A stretch of 64,000 bases of DNA from Cenococcum geophilum 1.58 (Eukaryota > Ascomycota > Dothideomycetes > Gloniales > Gloniaceae), in contig KV748203.1 in assembly GCA_001692895.1 (NCBI GenBank), forward strand, positions 464,330-528,329, written 5' to 3'. The notes beneath the pieces were generated by a model that saw nothing but the letters and a program-made list of their open reading frames with translations, was not told the origin of the DNA and searched no databases. Below are positions 21,893 through 32,440 of the stretch, piece by piece (position 1 is the stretch's first letter; the number at the start of each line of letters is the position of its first letter). The position numbers were made by a program, and so were the translations under genes.

Positions 21893-22862
21893 ATGTCTTC
21901 TAGGAAGAAAGTTCTTCTAAAGGTACGCTACCCGATCTCTAAGACGAATGCTTTGCTCTGGTCTAACAACCTGCTCAAGGTTATCATATTGGGTGACAGC
22001 GGAGTAGGGAAAACGAGCTTAATGAATCAATATGTACGCAATCGCCATTCTTCGCAACTTCCTACGGGATCCGAAATCGTCTAGACTCCAACTAGATTAT
22101 AAAAGCTTATCCAGCCATACACAGGTCAACAAGAAATTTAGCGCAAGCTACAAGGCAACTATAGGCGCGGACTTTTTGACAAAAGAAGTCTTGGTAGATG
22201 ACAGGCTGGTGACAATGCAGGTGGGTATAGATATGTTACAAGTGGGATAAATTGCTAAGATTTGCCAGCTTTGGGATACCGCAGGACAAGAGCGCTTCCA
22301 GTCATTAGGCGTCGCATTCTATCGAGGTGCTGATTGCTGCGTGTTGGTCTACGATGTGAATAATTCTAAGAGTTTCGACACTCTCGATAGCTGGCGGGAT
22401 GAATTCTTAGTCCAAGCTAGCCCAATGGATCCGGAGAGCTTTCCATTCGTACGTAGGATTTATTTGGGTGTACCTGAGTGCCTAGTTTACTCATGAATTT
22501 TAGGTCGTCATCGGAAATAAGATTGACGTGGAGGAGAGTAAGCGCATGGTATGAAATATCCTACCAACGTATGGATGTTCCTCACTCATCAGTGTAACAG
22601 ATATCTTCGAAGCGGGCTATGACATTCTGCCAGTCGAAAGGCGGGATCCCGTATTTTGAGACCAGTGCAAAAGAAGCGATAAACGTCGAAGGAGCATTTG
22701 AGGGTAAGAGCAGGAATCGTCGAATATATCATTAACATCTAATCAATTTTAGTAATTGCACGGCAAGCGTTAGCCCAAGAAGAAGCGGGTGATTTCAATT
22801 CGGACTTCCCAGAAACCATCCCCATCGATTTGAAGAGTGATCAAGAAGGCTGCGCTTGTTAA
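21893..22862 (+). CDS. YPT7: Rab7-type small GTPase (Ypt7), 208 aa
   Basis: Seven exons: 21893-21922, 21980-22033, 22125-22220, 22260-22448, 22504-22548, 22601-22703 and 22753-22862. All GTPase motifs are present: P-loop GDSGVGKTS, switch [13 protein letters not shown], switch [19 protein letters not shown] and ETSAKEAI. The C-terminus is GCAC, a CxC double geranylgeranylation site. The Rab7 signature [20 protein letters not shown] is clear. Ypt7 acts on late endosomes and vacuoles, recruiting HOPS for fusion, and is also needed for autophagosome-vacuole fusion. The very short first exon (10 codons) and the split before the P-loop are typical of filamentous fungal ypt7 genes. Confidence 0.95.
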
Positions 22863-23183
22863 TTCGGCTAGGATACCCGCAATTTTTTGCTCTAGCATTG
22901 CAGTTCCTTTCATGAAGATGGATGGTACATATCAGTGCCTGCTAACATGGATCTGGAGTTTGGAGGTTTAAGGTTTCCGATTGCTGTTTTGCTCTCATTG
23001 TCTTTCCCCAGCGCCTAAATCATTTACTTTTCATGCTTCTCTTATGTTGGAGACTTTGATGGCAATGTAGATAAGGCCTACAATTTAAGCACACGAGATA
23101 TCAAGAATCTTCTGAGAATGCGCGCTATAAAGGATATTCCGAGAGGGTGTTCTCTGCCCCGGCGGTGCTTCGAGCCCAACCCA
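22863..23183. other. Spacer downstream of Rab7
   Basis: About 320 bases holding the 3' end of the Rab7 gene and the left flank of the inverted-repeat element. Nothing else is seen. Confidence 0.5.
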
Positions 23184-24995
23184 CCTGAGACCCCCGGTGG
23201 ACCGTTGGTACGTGCGGGAATACTGCTCCTTATCACCAACGAAATCTCCCCGAGGGTCTGAGAGCTTATGGACGCAGCTTTGGTGGCAATGGAGCATCAA
23301 AATATACCAAGAATCCCCTTTTTCACTGCCGTATCTCGACACTTTTATAACGTTTAGTTATTATAAAAATACTACAAGATGGGGGCTCTTTAGCTTCTCT
23401 ATCTATGGCATTAAATATCGAAGTCGTGGCTATATTATATAAAATATTAGATATAGGCAGTCGGTCGCATTTTGTCCAAAACTCGTCGATTAGTTTTAGT
23501 CTAGTTTATCACAAATTTTTGTCGCAATCTTGCCTCACTACTATACCTCATATACTTCTCTACGTCTAATTATCTCTAAAATACTATAAGCTAAAAGCCC
23601 TTTATCTTCTCTATCGCTGTAAGGGGTATTTTACCCCTTAGTCGGGTGCATCGCCCGAGGGCTGCTTAGGGGTAGCCAGGGCCTAGCCGAAGGCTAGGCT
23701 TGGCACCTCCTTATCCTTAACACGATGATTCGGGTCCTCAGGTTATTCGATAAGAACCAACCAATTAAATTAGCTAAATTCGATGTCCGTACTCAGGAAT
23801 CTGGGCAACGGCCAGGGCTTAAGGCGGGGTTTTTTTGCACTTTAATTCGGCCTAACGTTATACTAAGTAGGCTGAACAAGGTCTATATCGATTCTGGTAC
23901 GACTGGAAGGCATAGTAGTGGTGTAATCGCGTTATTGTGATTCTGGTGTTCGCACACGGACCACCTACTCCGAGGACCCAATCGTGTCAAGGGATAAGCA
24001 GCCCTCCTGCTCTCCCTATCGGTTTATCTCTCTCTCTCTGTACGAGGCTATTGCCATACTCTTTACCATATCGTCCTCTCTTCCATCGACTCTCCTGTGA
24101 CTCATGCTCGGCTTGCCTGCTCTCTACCGTACACCTGGGCAATATGCCTTACAATCGCTTCTACGTTATCCCCGTCAAATTTTGTACTACGTTATCGATA
24201 AGAATCTGGCCAATCACGTAGCTTAGATATTTGGTCGTGCTGAGATATTTAAAGCCATTGATATTTGATCCTCTTTTAGCAGAAGCTCTATATAGGTCTA
24301 ATCCTTGGTATTAAGTTAATTAAGATGAGGCTGCTAGCACATCATCTTTGCGCAGAACGGAATCCTGTAAATGTTGCAACCGTAAAGAGCCTTTGCCGCC
24401 CTCGCCCTGAGCACGATGCTTTGTTGTTCTATGCACGGATCATATTCTTATCGATAACGTAGGACGCTGACGGGTTAAGGGATAGCGATATCGTAGCTCT
24501 ATTCTATAAGAAGTTAGATATAGGTAGTCGGTCGGTTTTAGTTCAAAATCTACAAAGATGCGTTTTAAAATCTAACTTACATTCTATAATAATATATCTC
24601 GCCCCTTAGTATTCTAGATATAGGGCTATCCCTTAACCCACTGACGTCCCATGGAGTAAGTGGTCCGTGCAGAACGCCCGAATCCAAACAATGCGTACGG
24701 TTGATTACGTTGATCTAATTGGCTAATTCTTATCGATAACGAATTGACGTATTTCAGCGGGTTAAGGGATAATATATATTTATAAAGATACAATTACCTA
24801 AAGAATTTAATACATTAATAAAATATATAATAATTCTCGTGGTCAGGACGTCGCTCGTAGAAATATACAAAATTCGATTTTTAAAACATTCAGTTTGTAC
24901 CCATAGCTCTCAGACTCTCTGGGGAGAATTCGTTGGTTAATAAGGAGCAGTATGCCCGCCCGTAGTGCACGTACCAACGGTCCCAGGGGGTGATT
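23184..24995. repeat. Degenerate inverted-repeat element, copy B
   Basis: Terminal inverted segments of about 90 bases. The left one (about 23190-23275) reads GGACCGTTGGTACGTGC, TACTGCTCCTTAT, CCAACGAA and TCTGAGAGCTTATGG. The same order appears on the reverse strand at about 24990-24885. Both arms match copy A at 10.5-11.5 kb. Inside are GTTAGATATAGGYAGTCGGTCG-like stretches at 23445 and 24505, and a module GTTATCGATAAGAAYY..GCCAAT near 23741, 24191, 24448 (reverse) and 24735 (reverse). Two small hairpins occur at about 23629-23647 (AAGGGGTA/TACCCCTT) and about 23680 (GCCTAGCC/GGCTAGGC). No transposase frame is visible. Smaller inverted pairs inside suggest nested or rearranged copies. Confidence 0.62.
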
Positions 24996-25258
24996 TATCA
25001 GATAACCTGAGACAGCCGTCTGACAAACAGAGAATAATAATAGACACCAAATCACAATTCCATAACACTCACAACAATCACCAGAACCGCCACTTCCGCC
25101 GCCATGCTCGCGAGAGCATCTTTGCTCTTTATTCGCTCTCTAATGCCCTAAGTCCTTTCCCCGTGTGACAACCGGTATCAACTCTTTCAGTCACGGAAGG
25201 ATCTTCAAACCGCCTGAACACCTCTCCTATACTACACCGCGAGAATAGCATCGAGGCT

Positions 25259-26938
25259 ATGTCTTCAAGAGATCCGGGCTCGCCGGTAATGTCCCCAGCA
25301 AGTATAGTGAGCCTTTGGTCAGAGGGCAAGAAATCGCAACATAGCAAGTGGAGGCATACTCTGGGAATTATTCTCTTACTAGCGACAGTAGTGCTATGGA
25401 CAGCGTCAAATTTCCTTTCAAGCGTGAGTCGCCTGAATACTCTCTTCATGGCTGCACCGAGGTTCTAGATAGACCGTAAAAGTGCTGGAGAGACTATCAC
25501 CGAAGTGAATTGTGCCGCAAATATCCTAACAGCGTTCTAGACTATTTTCGCAGACAACGAATACTCCAAACCGTACTTCGTCACTTATATAGACACTTCT
25601 TTCTTTATGATACCACTTGTTCCCATGCTTTTGAAGCATCTATACGACGATCGGTCGAAGTTAAACAATCTACGAGGCCTTTTACAGAGAATGGTGGGGA
25701 AATACAAACTACTTCGTGATCAGGAGGAGGAAGAGGATGATGATCTGCCAGAGCCGGATAATACTAGTCAACATTCCTCACGGAGCAGATCCCCCGCTGC
25801 GCAGATGCTATTGGAAGATAATATGGGCAGTTCTCAGCGGCTAAGTGTCAGCGCGAGTAGGGGTCACGACGGATTAACCCTGGTAGAGACGGCAAGGCTA
25901 AGCTTCGAGTTTTGCATATTATGGGTGAGTTCTCCTAATTGTAAATTATATGTCTTACTAACAAAAAACCCAGTTTCTGGTGCGCTGGAGCAGTCCTATC
26001 TTTTGATCAGTCTCCTAAAGTAGAATACAGGCCAATTACTTTGCTGTCGCATGCCTTGAATATACCACAGTAGCTAGTTCAACAATCCTAGCGTCAACAA
26101 GTAGTAAGCAGCTCGAAAGGCCCCTGGTGTTCATGATCTGACGCAAACAAGGCATTTGGACTCTTCTCAGTGGTTCAGTAATCGGTGTAGAACGCTTTAC
26201 GCTTAGAAAGCTCTTCGGTGTTCTTGCCTCTCTTGCTGGGGTTGTCTTGATTTCTACCGTTGACATATCTGGCGAGAATGACGAGAACCGCGGATCATTT
26301 CCTCACAAGACTCCACGAGAGCTTGCCACGGGCGACTCGATGGCTTTTTTGAGTGCAATCTTGTACGGATTTTACGCCGTGTTAATGAAGAAAAGAATAG
26401 GAGACGAAAGCAAGGTTAGCATGCCTTTGTTCTTCGGACTGGTAGGTTTGTTCAATGTGATTTTGTTGTGGCCGGGACTTGTTATTCTACATCTCACGGG
26501 CGTGGAAACATTTCAACTCCCACCAACAAAGCGGATTCTTACTATTGTTTTAGTAAGTCTAATCTCATACCTCCAATAATATCTGATGTGGTATTTAGAG
26601 CTTTCGTTCACGAATCCGAAGCTTGGCCGTAAATGAAGGGGGAGCTAACCAAACTTTCACCCGGTCCCCGACAAACTAACCGCGAACAGGTCAACGCCGC
26701 ATTCTCTCTAATTTCAGACTTCTGCTGGGCCTATGCCATGCTTCTCACCTCCCCTCTCATTGTTACTGTGGGACTCAGCTTGACAATCCCACTCTCCCTT
26801 ATCGGCCAGATGATCATCGATGCCCAGTACTCTAGCGCTGTGTACTGGGTCGGTGCGGTTATCATGTTTGTCTCCTTTATCTTCGTTAATCATGAAGAGA
26901 GCAAAGACGAGGATAGCCTAGTGCTAGCAAGTTTATGA
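25259..26938 (+). CDS. DMT-superfamily transporter, SLC35F-like, 425 aa
   Basis: Six exons: 25259-25423, 25541-25924, 25974-25979, 26031-26103, 26152-26552 and 26690-26938. The product has about ten membrane spans. The first is LGIILLLATVVLWTASNFL; later ones include FVTYIDTSFFMIPLVPMLL, the LASTSS turn, LFGVLASLAGVVLIS, DSMAFLSAILYGFYAVLMKK and SLTIPLSLIGQMII. A long acidic cytosolic loop lies after the second span. It resembles the SLC35F5/Thi74-type vacuolar or mitochondrial transporters of fungi; the substrate is unknown. The third exon is only 6 bases (TTT CTG, Phe-Leu), giving the family-conserved CILW-FL-ANYF; without it the frame meets a stop. Intron 5 (26553-26689) ends with a CTAACCGCGAACAG acceptor region. 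Confidence 0.88.
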
Positions 26939-27292
26939 TAGCATTAGATAAGGATCCTAGAATTTCTAGTATTTCGGCAAGCTTTACGTTTTAAATCAAT
27001 GTGTCAATAAGATGTAAGCTACTATGATCAGTACGCTTTTGACGCGAATTCTTGATGGTGGATTGATTGAGCGTTTGTAGGGCGTTCTGGAGTATAGTGG
27101 GGACAATATTTTGAGGGAGTCTTTAATTATGTCCAACTATCAGCTAGATCAAGGAAGGACTTTGAGGTTTAGTTAACTTCAGTTTTCCATTTTGGAATAT
27201 AGTGTGCCGCGAGGGTAGCTTGGGCAAGATCTGTCCAAACTTAATGGTGCGGATAGTGTCCGAAGCAATTGATTTCCTGAGCAAAACTCTTT
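26939..27292. other. Convergent 3' spacer
   Basis: A 354-base gap between the transporter gene (+) and the pseudouridine synthase gene (-). No features are seen. Confidence 0.5.
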
Positions 27293-28690
27293 CTAAATTT
27301 CCGCTGCCTTATCCCCTTTTCGGTCATGTTTCCTCTCACAATGCTCATTATCCCTTCTTCGATTCTTATTCCAGTTCTTGACACGCGCTTGACCACGGCC
27401 CTCCAGCTCTAGTTCTTCATCTTCAGCCGAGGCATTTTCAGCTTCCCATCCCTCACTTGTCATAAAATCTTCTAGCGCACCCTTGACTTTCGGCCCCCAG
27501 ACATTCTCACCTTTCTCTAAGTCCTCGTACTCAAGCACATTTCTTCCTAGCTCGTAGTCTCCTTGACGGTATCGTATTAGGGAACTCATTAGTCCAAGAG
27601 AGTCGACTGCAAGGCCGAGGTCATGGCACAGACTCCGGACATAGAAACCGGATGTTACGGTCATGCGGAGACAGGCTGCAGGCGGCTTGGCTTGGCTTTG
27701 AAGAAGGTGTGAGTCTGAGGATGCCGGGACGTTTCCTTTTATTGGGAGAGACTTTTCTGCTTGGGTAGTCCGTGGGTTTATTGGATCTTCCTGTAGGGCA
27801 TTCGACTTTATCAAAGCTTCTTCAAGGGGTAATGCACCAGACATGACCGGCTCCGGTTCCATCTTCGGCCTTTTTAACTCAGAAGCCGTTTCAGAAACAC
27901 ACTCATCCATACCCTCTCTCCTCCTTTTTACCCCCTTTCCCCCCTTGGTGTTTCCATCCTTCACATCCCGTATGCCAACATCATTTTCTTCTCCTACTTC
28001 TTCCACACATCCCACTTCCTCTTTAGGCCACTGGAAGCCATGGCAACCGCCCTCCATCCAGTCCACCATTTCCAATTCCTTAACCTCAACCTCCCTCGCC
28101 TTGATTTCTGGCATCTTCACACCCGCTCTAGCTAACTCATACGACCTCTTACCACCAACCCTCAGCGCGCTAAAAACCGGGGGTTTCTGCATGATCTTGC
28201 CCCTAAATTTTTCCAATGCTTCCTCAACCTTTCCCCGCGTGATATGCGCATACTCGGCTCGTGAAACTACTTTGCCTACAGCATCGCAAGTGTCTGTGGC
28301 AGCGCCAAAGAGCACGACACATTCATATGTTTTCGTGCACTCAAGGAAGCGCTTCAGGCATTTTGTACCGCGGCCGACACCCACAATAAGCACACCGGTA
28401 GCTAGAGGGTCAAGTGTACCTCCATGTCCCAATTTCACTTGCAGTTGGTTGATCTTGTGACGCGAGGCACTGGCACCTTTGAGGCGCGCACGCTCGGAAC
28501 GTAACCATGGGGAGAATATTACAGAAGGATTGAAGTGGGTTTGCAGGTTACGGAGGACATCGGCGGAGGTTAGGGTGGGAGGCTTATGAATTGCTATAGT
28601 ATGTCAGTGGACATCAAAAAGCGCCGTTAGGAAATAAAGAATACCGAAGATGCCCTCAACAATCTTTTGTGGTTCTTTCCTTGTCATCAT
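27293..28690 (-). CDS. PUS4: tRNA pseudouridine-55 synthase (TruB/Pus4), 448 aa
   Basis: Two exons on the minus strand, 28690-28645 and 28593-27293, with a 51-base intron containing a CACTGAC branch site. TruB landmarks are GIFAIHKPPTLTSADVLRNL near the start, LGHGGTLDPLATGVLIVGVG (catalytic Asp at residue 77), a TKTYE segment, KPPVFSALRVGGKRSYELAR and SGFYVRSLCHDLG. The insert between about 200 and 290 is charged and low-complexity, as in other fungal Pus4 proteins. A basic tail (KNWNKNRRRDNEHCERKHDR) ends the protein. The enzyme forms pseudouridine at position 55 of the T-loop in cytosolic and mitochondrial tRNAs. Two adjacent ATGs open the frame, and I used the first. Confidence 0.95.
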
Positions 28691-28874
28691 GATGTACGAA
28701 CCACGGTTAGTGGGGCAGACACTAGAGCTGTCATGGACGGTCGAAGAAACTACGGAACAAGATGGGCCGGGTTTACCTCACGTGATGTCGTTGGTGCGGA
28801 TTTTCAATCGGTCCGCAAGCTGACTAACTACATTTGTGCTGCAATGCCGGAATCATGTCAAAGATACTTTTCTA

Positions 28875-29451
28875 AGGGCGTGTTCGGTTGCAATCTGGAG
28901 CTTTTTCAATCTGACGTTGATCCATGCTTTCACCGGCGCCAATTAGGAGATAATTAGTGGCGCTTAATCTGGTGGTCGTACTCAATCTGAAATAAAGCCA
29001 ACTCTTCGGTTGATTGTTCTAATAAAAAAGGCCTCGGATGGGGCTCCGGGATTAGCGACGTCTTCTACCTAGTCGGATCTGAACGGCGACAGTAATAATT
29101 AATTAAGAAGAGGACATCGCATAGGTCCTGCAGCTGCAGTAGTAATACTGTCGTCGGTAAGGGTGGTGGCGGTGGGGGCCTAGTGGGCAAACGCACGAGC
29201 AGAGCTCCAGATTTGACTTGACGATTGATATGGAGAAAAAAGCTCCAGATTGATCTGACGCCAAGAGCTCAAGTTCAACTACTATATACGGTAAAGCGTG
29301 CGAATTTGACGCGGTTGCCGATCTGGAGGAGCTCCAGATCAGAAAGTCGCCAGATTGACCGAACAGACACCTCCAGATCAGATTGAGGCTCCAGATCAAC
29401 TCGGTTCTGAAGCCTCCAGATTCAATCTGGAGCTGCAACCGAACACCCCCT
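28875..29451. mobile_element. MITE-like element H1, PIF/Harbinger-like ends
   Basis: Ends are inverted copies: AGGGCGTGTTCGGTTGCA on the left and TGCAACCGAACACCCCCT on the right. Flanking trinucleotides are CTA and TTA, an imperfect 3-bp duplication typical of PIF/Harbinger. The GGG-TGTTCGGTTG end also resembles that superfamily. CTCCAGAT or its complement ATCTGGAG occurs about nine times inside, mostly near the right end, as expected for subterminal binding motifs. No transposase is present, so it depends on another copy for movement. Confidence 0.72.
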
Positions 29452-29454
29452 TTA

Positions 29455-30211
29455 GGCTGCGTTCGGTTGTAAAACCGTCAGATTGAATCTGAACTGAAAG
29501 TCCGGCAGAAAGGGCGTGTTCCTTCCTAATTTGTCACGCGCTCGTGGCTTTACGAATTGTACGGGCGTTTGCAATCTGAAGGCTTCAGATTGAATCTGGA
29601 GTTTCAAGCAGATTAAACTAACGCCAACGGAGGAAGAATGCTTTGCCTTAGCGCAATGGGCGAAAGTTTAATTGAAACGGGTAACAACCCGCAGCTTTTT
29701 GTTGGCGCCAACACCTAACCAAATTCATGGAGACAAACGCCAATATGAGGATTCGAAAGCAATATGTATGGGAGACGCAAGCAGTGATTTAGGATATGCT
29801 CCTGATTATATCAAAACAAATATTGTAATCCATTGGAGAATACGGCTCTATTCGCAGCAAACAAGGCCCGCCAAATGTAAGGGACTACTCGGTTGCAAGT
29901 TTTTGTTTCAGATTAGGTTGATTCTAATTCTGACGCGATCAATTGGTTAAACTCCTTAGAATTGGAACTTAGGCACAAAAATTTTAATGTCCCTTTTACT
30001 GCCAAAAAAACATGCTATAACTTCGCACCCTTAACTATATTAGGTAGTTAAAATAGAGCTTAAAGCTCCGTATTTAAATTCCATTTTAATCTAAAGCCTC
30101 CATATTGCATACGGCCGTGCCATAGGCGCGTGCCAAATTAGGAAGGAACGCGTTCTTTCTGCTGGACTTAAGTTTGGATTCAATCTGACGCCTTTGCAAC
30201 CGAATGAGCCC
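29455..30211. mobile_element. MITE-like element H2 with long inverted repeats
   Basis: The left arm (about 29455-29545) reads GCGTTCGGTTGTAAAACCGT, CAGATTGAATC, AGCAGAAAG-like and TTCCTTCCTAATTTG. The same order is inverted at about 30211-30115. Similarity of the arms continues inward (ACGGGCGTTTGCAATCTGAA versus an inverted copy near 30100), making arms of roughly 150-170 bases. It shares the TTCGGTTG end and the CAGATTGAATCTGGAG motif with H1. It directly abuts H1, with only TTA between them. No transposase is visible. Confidence 0.7.
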
Positions 30212-30243
30212 TGAGCCTGTTGAGCCTCTTATGAAACGCTCGT

Positions 30244-30742
30244 CTAACTCGTTCCCGAACAGCCAACAAAATCATTACCACTGGCTCCCGTATGCGTAAT
30301 CTCACCCGCTAGTTCACAATTTGTATTGAAAACAATACGATCTGCGCCTGGCGAGCCTATCGCACAAAAAATGCATTAGAATTTTCTTGCTTCCCATTAT
30401 ATTTCTCCCTCCCCCAAATATTTTTAAAAGGAAATAAAAGAGCTTACCTCCGCTATACACTCCACTCTCCAGAATCGGGAACTCCAAATATGGTCCACTA
30501 ACACCGCCAAAGGAAAAACCTTCGTAGTCATTATAGTTTTCTGGATACTTTGAGTCACCCGCCGTCGTGCCATCTTGGTAGTACGAGCAACCCGCGTCTA
30601 AGGCCGCGCTGACTTGGTCGCTAGAATAGCAGTTGGAGCCGCAGGTTGTAGTGCAATCGCGAGCCTCGAGCATGGTAGGAAGAGAGAGTACTGGTGTGGC
30701 GAGGAGAAGGAAGATACCTGTAAGTGGCTTGAGCGAAGGCAT
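30244..30742 (-). CDS. Secreted guanyl-specific ribonuclease (RNase T1/F1/N1 family), 135 aa
   Basis: Two exons on the minus strand, 30742-30448 and 30356-30244, with a 91-base intron. A signal peptide ([20 protein letters not shown]) is followed by a short propeptide ending LEAR. The mature part starts [20 protein letters not shown], with the disulfide cysteines of RNase T1. Active-site landmarks are YLEFPIL (catalytic Glu, residue 87), GADRIVFN (Arg 105) and [13 protein letters not shown] (His 120). The position corresponding to His40 of RNase T1 (YPHK) reads YPEN here. The family cleaves single-stranded RNA 3' of guanosine outside the cell, for nutrition or microbial competition. Length and fold elements are complete. 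It is the last recognisable host gene before the AT-rich block. Confidence 0.92.
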
Positions 30743-31612
30743 TGCGACAGTCCGGACACAAAATTGAGACGAAGAGATTGATGTGCTGAGACGGTGAACG
30801 AGCGTATCTGTGGCGTTGCTGCTCTGGAAATGGTACCATTGAGGCGGACAGCTGAAGGAATTTATACTTTCTCCTCCAGTTATTTCCACTCTCCAGAAGA
30901 GGATGCAACACCCGGCGCAATAGCATCGTAGTCCAAGTTATCTCTTCGCCTGGATGTCTGACTTAGTCATTCAGTGTAACATGAAGCTCAGCAGCTGCAA
31001 CTACTAAGCTCTTTCATTGGTCTCCTCCAACTGACGCTGATAGTACTTCGGCATGGAAATGGAAGGTCCCCAGTGATCGACATGGGCTTCGCTGGAGACT
31101 TGAGTGAGCTTATTAGAAAGGGAAGGTAAATTAGGCTTGTCGCAGCTACAGAACCGATCGATTTTGTTTCGTGTTCATAGGCTGGGGTATAAGAAGCGCT
31201 GCTTCAATAATCGAATGGGGTCGACAGAGTTACCATTGGTGGATGGTGATCACGGATCTGGCGTTAATTAAGTTAAGGGTCTTCATGTGTGGGGGAAGGG
31301 ATATTTGCCAGGTAAGAGGGCGGTGGCTATGCCGGATTCGGCAGGTCAGTGTTTGTGGGTGGGGTCCAGTGCTTTTGGACGGTGATCTTGTTGGAGCGGG
31401 GTCTATTTGGAGCTCCGGGTGGATTGGGGCTTGATGTAGATTTGGAGTCGGGCTTCTGATTGGTGGATTGGAGTGGATCTAAGGTTGATTTGGCTCTTGG
31501 AGCTCTAGATCTATACCTAATTTAGAGTAAGGCTAAGGAGGAATAGAGCGCTAAGGAGTTAGTGCACGATATAAAGCTAATCGGCAGCTCTGACGGGTTT
31601 CCCGTTGACTTA
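30743..31612. other. Ribonuclease upstream region to AT-rich boundary
   Basis: About 870 bases with no recognised gene. An open frame on the plus strand (31171-31434) is Gly/Trp-rich and unlike any family I know. Composition changes sharply from balanced to TpA-rich at about 31,600. Confidence 0.5.
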
Positions 31613-32438
31613 CAGTTGGGTGTCATAAGTGTCCGTGCTAAGCGAATTTTCAAGACAACCCACCCTATTAAATTATATATAACAACCATATAATTAATTT
31701 TAAAGCTTTAAAAAATAGCTGAAGTTTATATTATATATTAAATCTAGCTATTACAGCTTTTTTTTTTAGTTTAAAACCTATAACTCTTTTAGAAATCCTA
31801 TTAGTTCCCTAATAAGATCTATAATATTTAATATATATTTTCTACTACTAGATATTAANTTTTTTTNNAANNNNTTTAATATCGCATAAAGATTTATATT
31901 TATTATAACTTAGTATATTTAGAATATTATTTTAAAAGTATAAAAGTTTATTATAACGTTATAAAGTTGAAAATTTTTAATTTGTATGGGGAATTTCATT
32001 TTTTTCTAATTTTTTGACTTTATAACCCTACAATAATTTTATATATATTTTAAACAAAATTTTAAATATAAAGAGTCTTAGTAAAAGCAAATCTCTATAA
32101 AATATTAAAATTTTAAGAAATATTTTTAATCCCTAGTAGTAGAAAATATATGCTAAATATAGTAAGTTTAGTAAAAAATTATTAAAACATCGAGACTTTT
32201 AATAAAGGACTGTAAAATATAAGACTTTTAATAAAGGACTGTAAAATATAAGACTTTTAATAAAGGACTGTAAAATATAAGACTTTTAAAAAAGTTATAA
32301 TAGCTAGATTTTATATAGTAATAGGCCTTATAACTATTTTAAAGCTCTAGAATTAATTTTGTGGCTGCTATATAGTAATTTAGCAAAAAAAATTACATTT
32401 AGTGTGGTCTGGGCACGGACACTTATAACACCCCACTG
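31613..32438. mobile_element. TA-flanked inverted-repeat element (Tc1/mariner-like MITE)
   Basis: The left end is CAGTTGGGTGTCATAAGTGT and the right end, read inverted, is CAGTGGGGTGTTATAAGTGT, both continuing CCGTGC. TA flanks each side (31611-31612, 32439-32440). Similarity of the arms continues for over 150 bases, including AATCTAGCTATTA near 31740 and its inverse near 32300. The interior is extremely AT-rich and has no coding sequence. Several N bases lie at 31859-31874. TA duplication and CAGT ends fit the Tc1/mariner superfamily. Confidence 0.8.
32194..32280. repeat. 29-bp tandem repeat, three copies
   Basis: Three exact units starting GACTTTTAATAAAGGACTGT at 32194, 32223 and 32252, plus a partial fourth at 32281. 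They lie inside the right half of the TA-flanked element. Confidence 0.95.
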
Positions 32439-32440
32439 TA

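Noticed and set aside
27843-28460. 205-codon plus-strand open frame
   Set aside because: It is the antisense shadow of the PUS4 exon.
31684-32300. CRISPR-like array from the 29-bp repeats
   Set aside because: The units are directly adjacent without spacers, in a eukaryotic AT-rich MITE.
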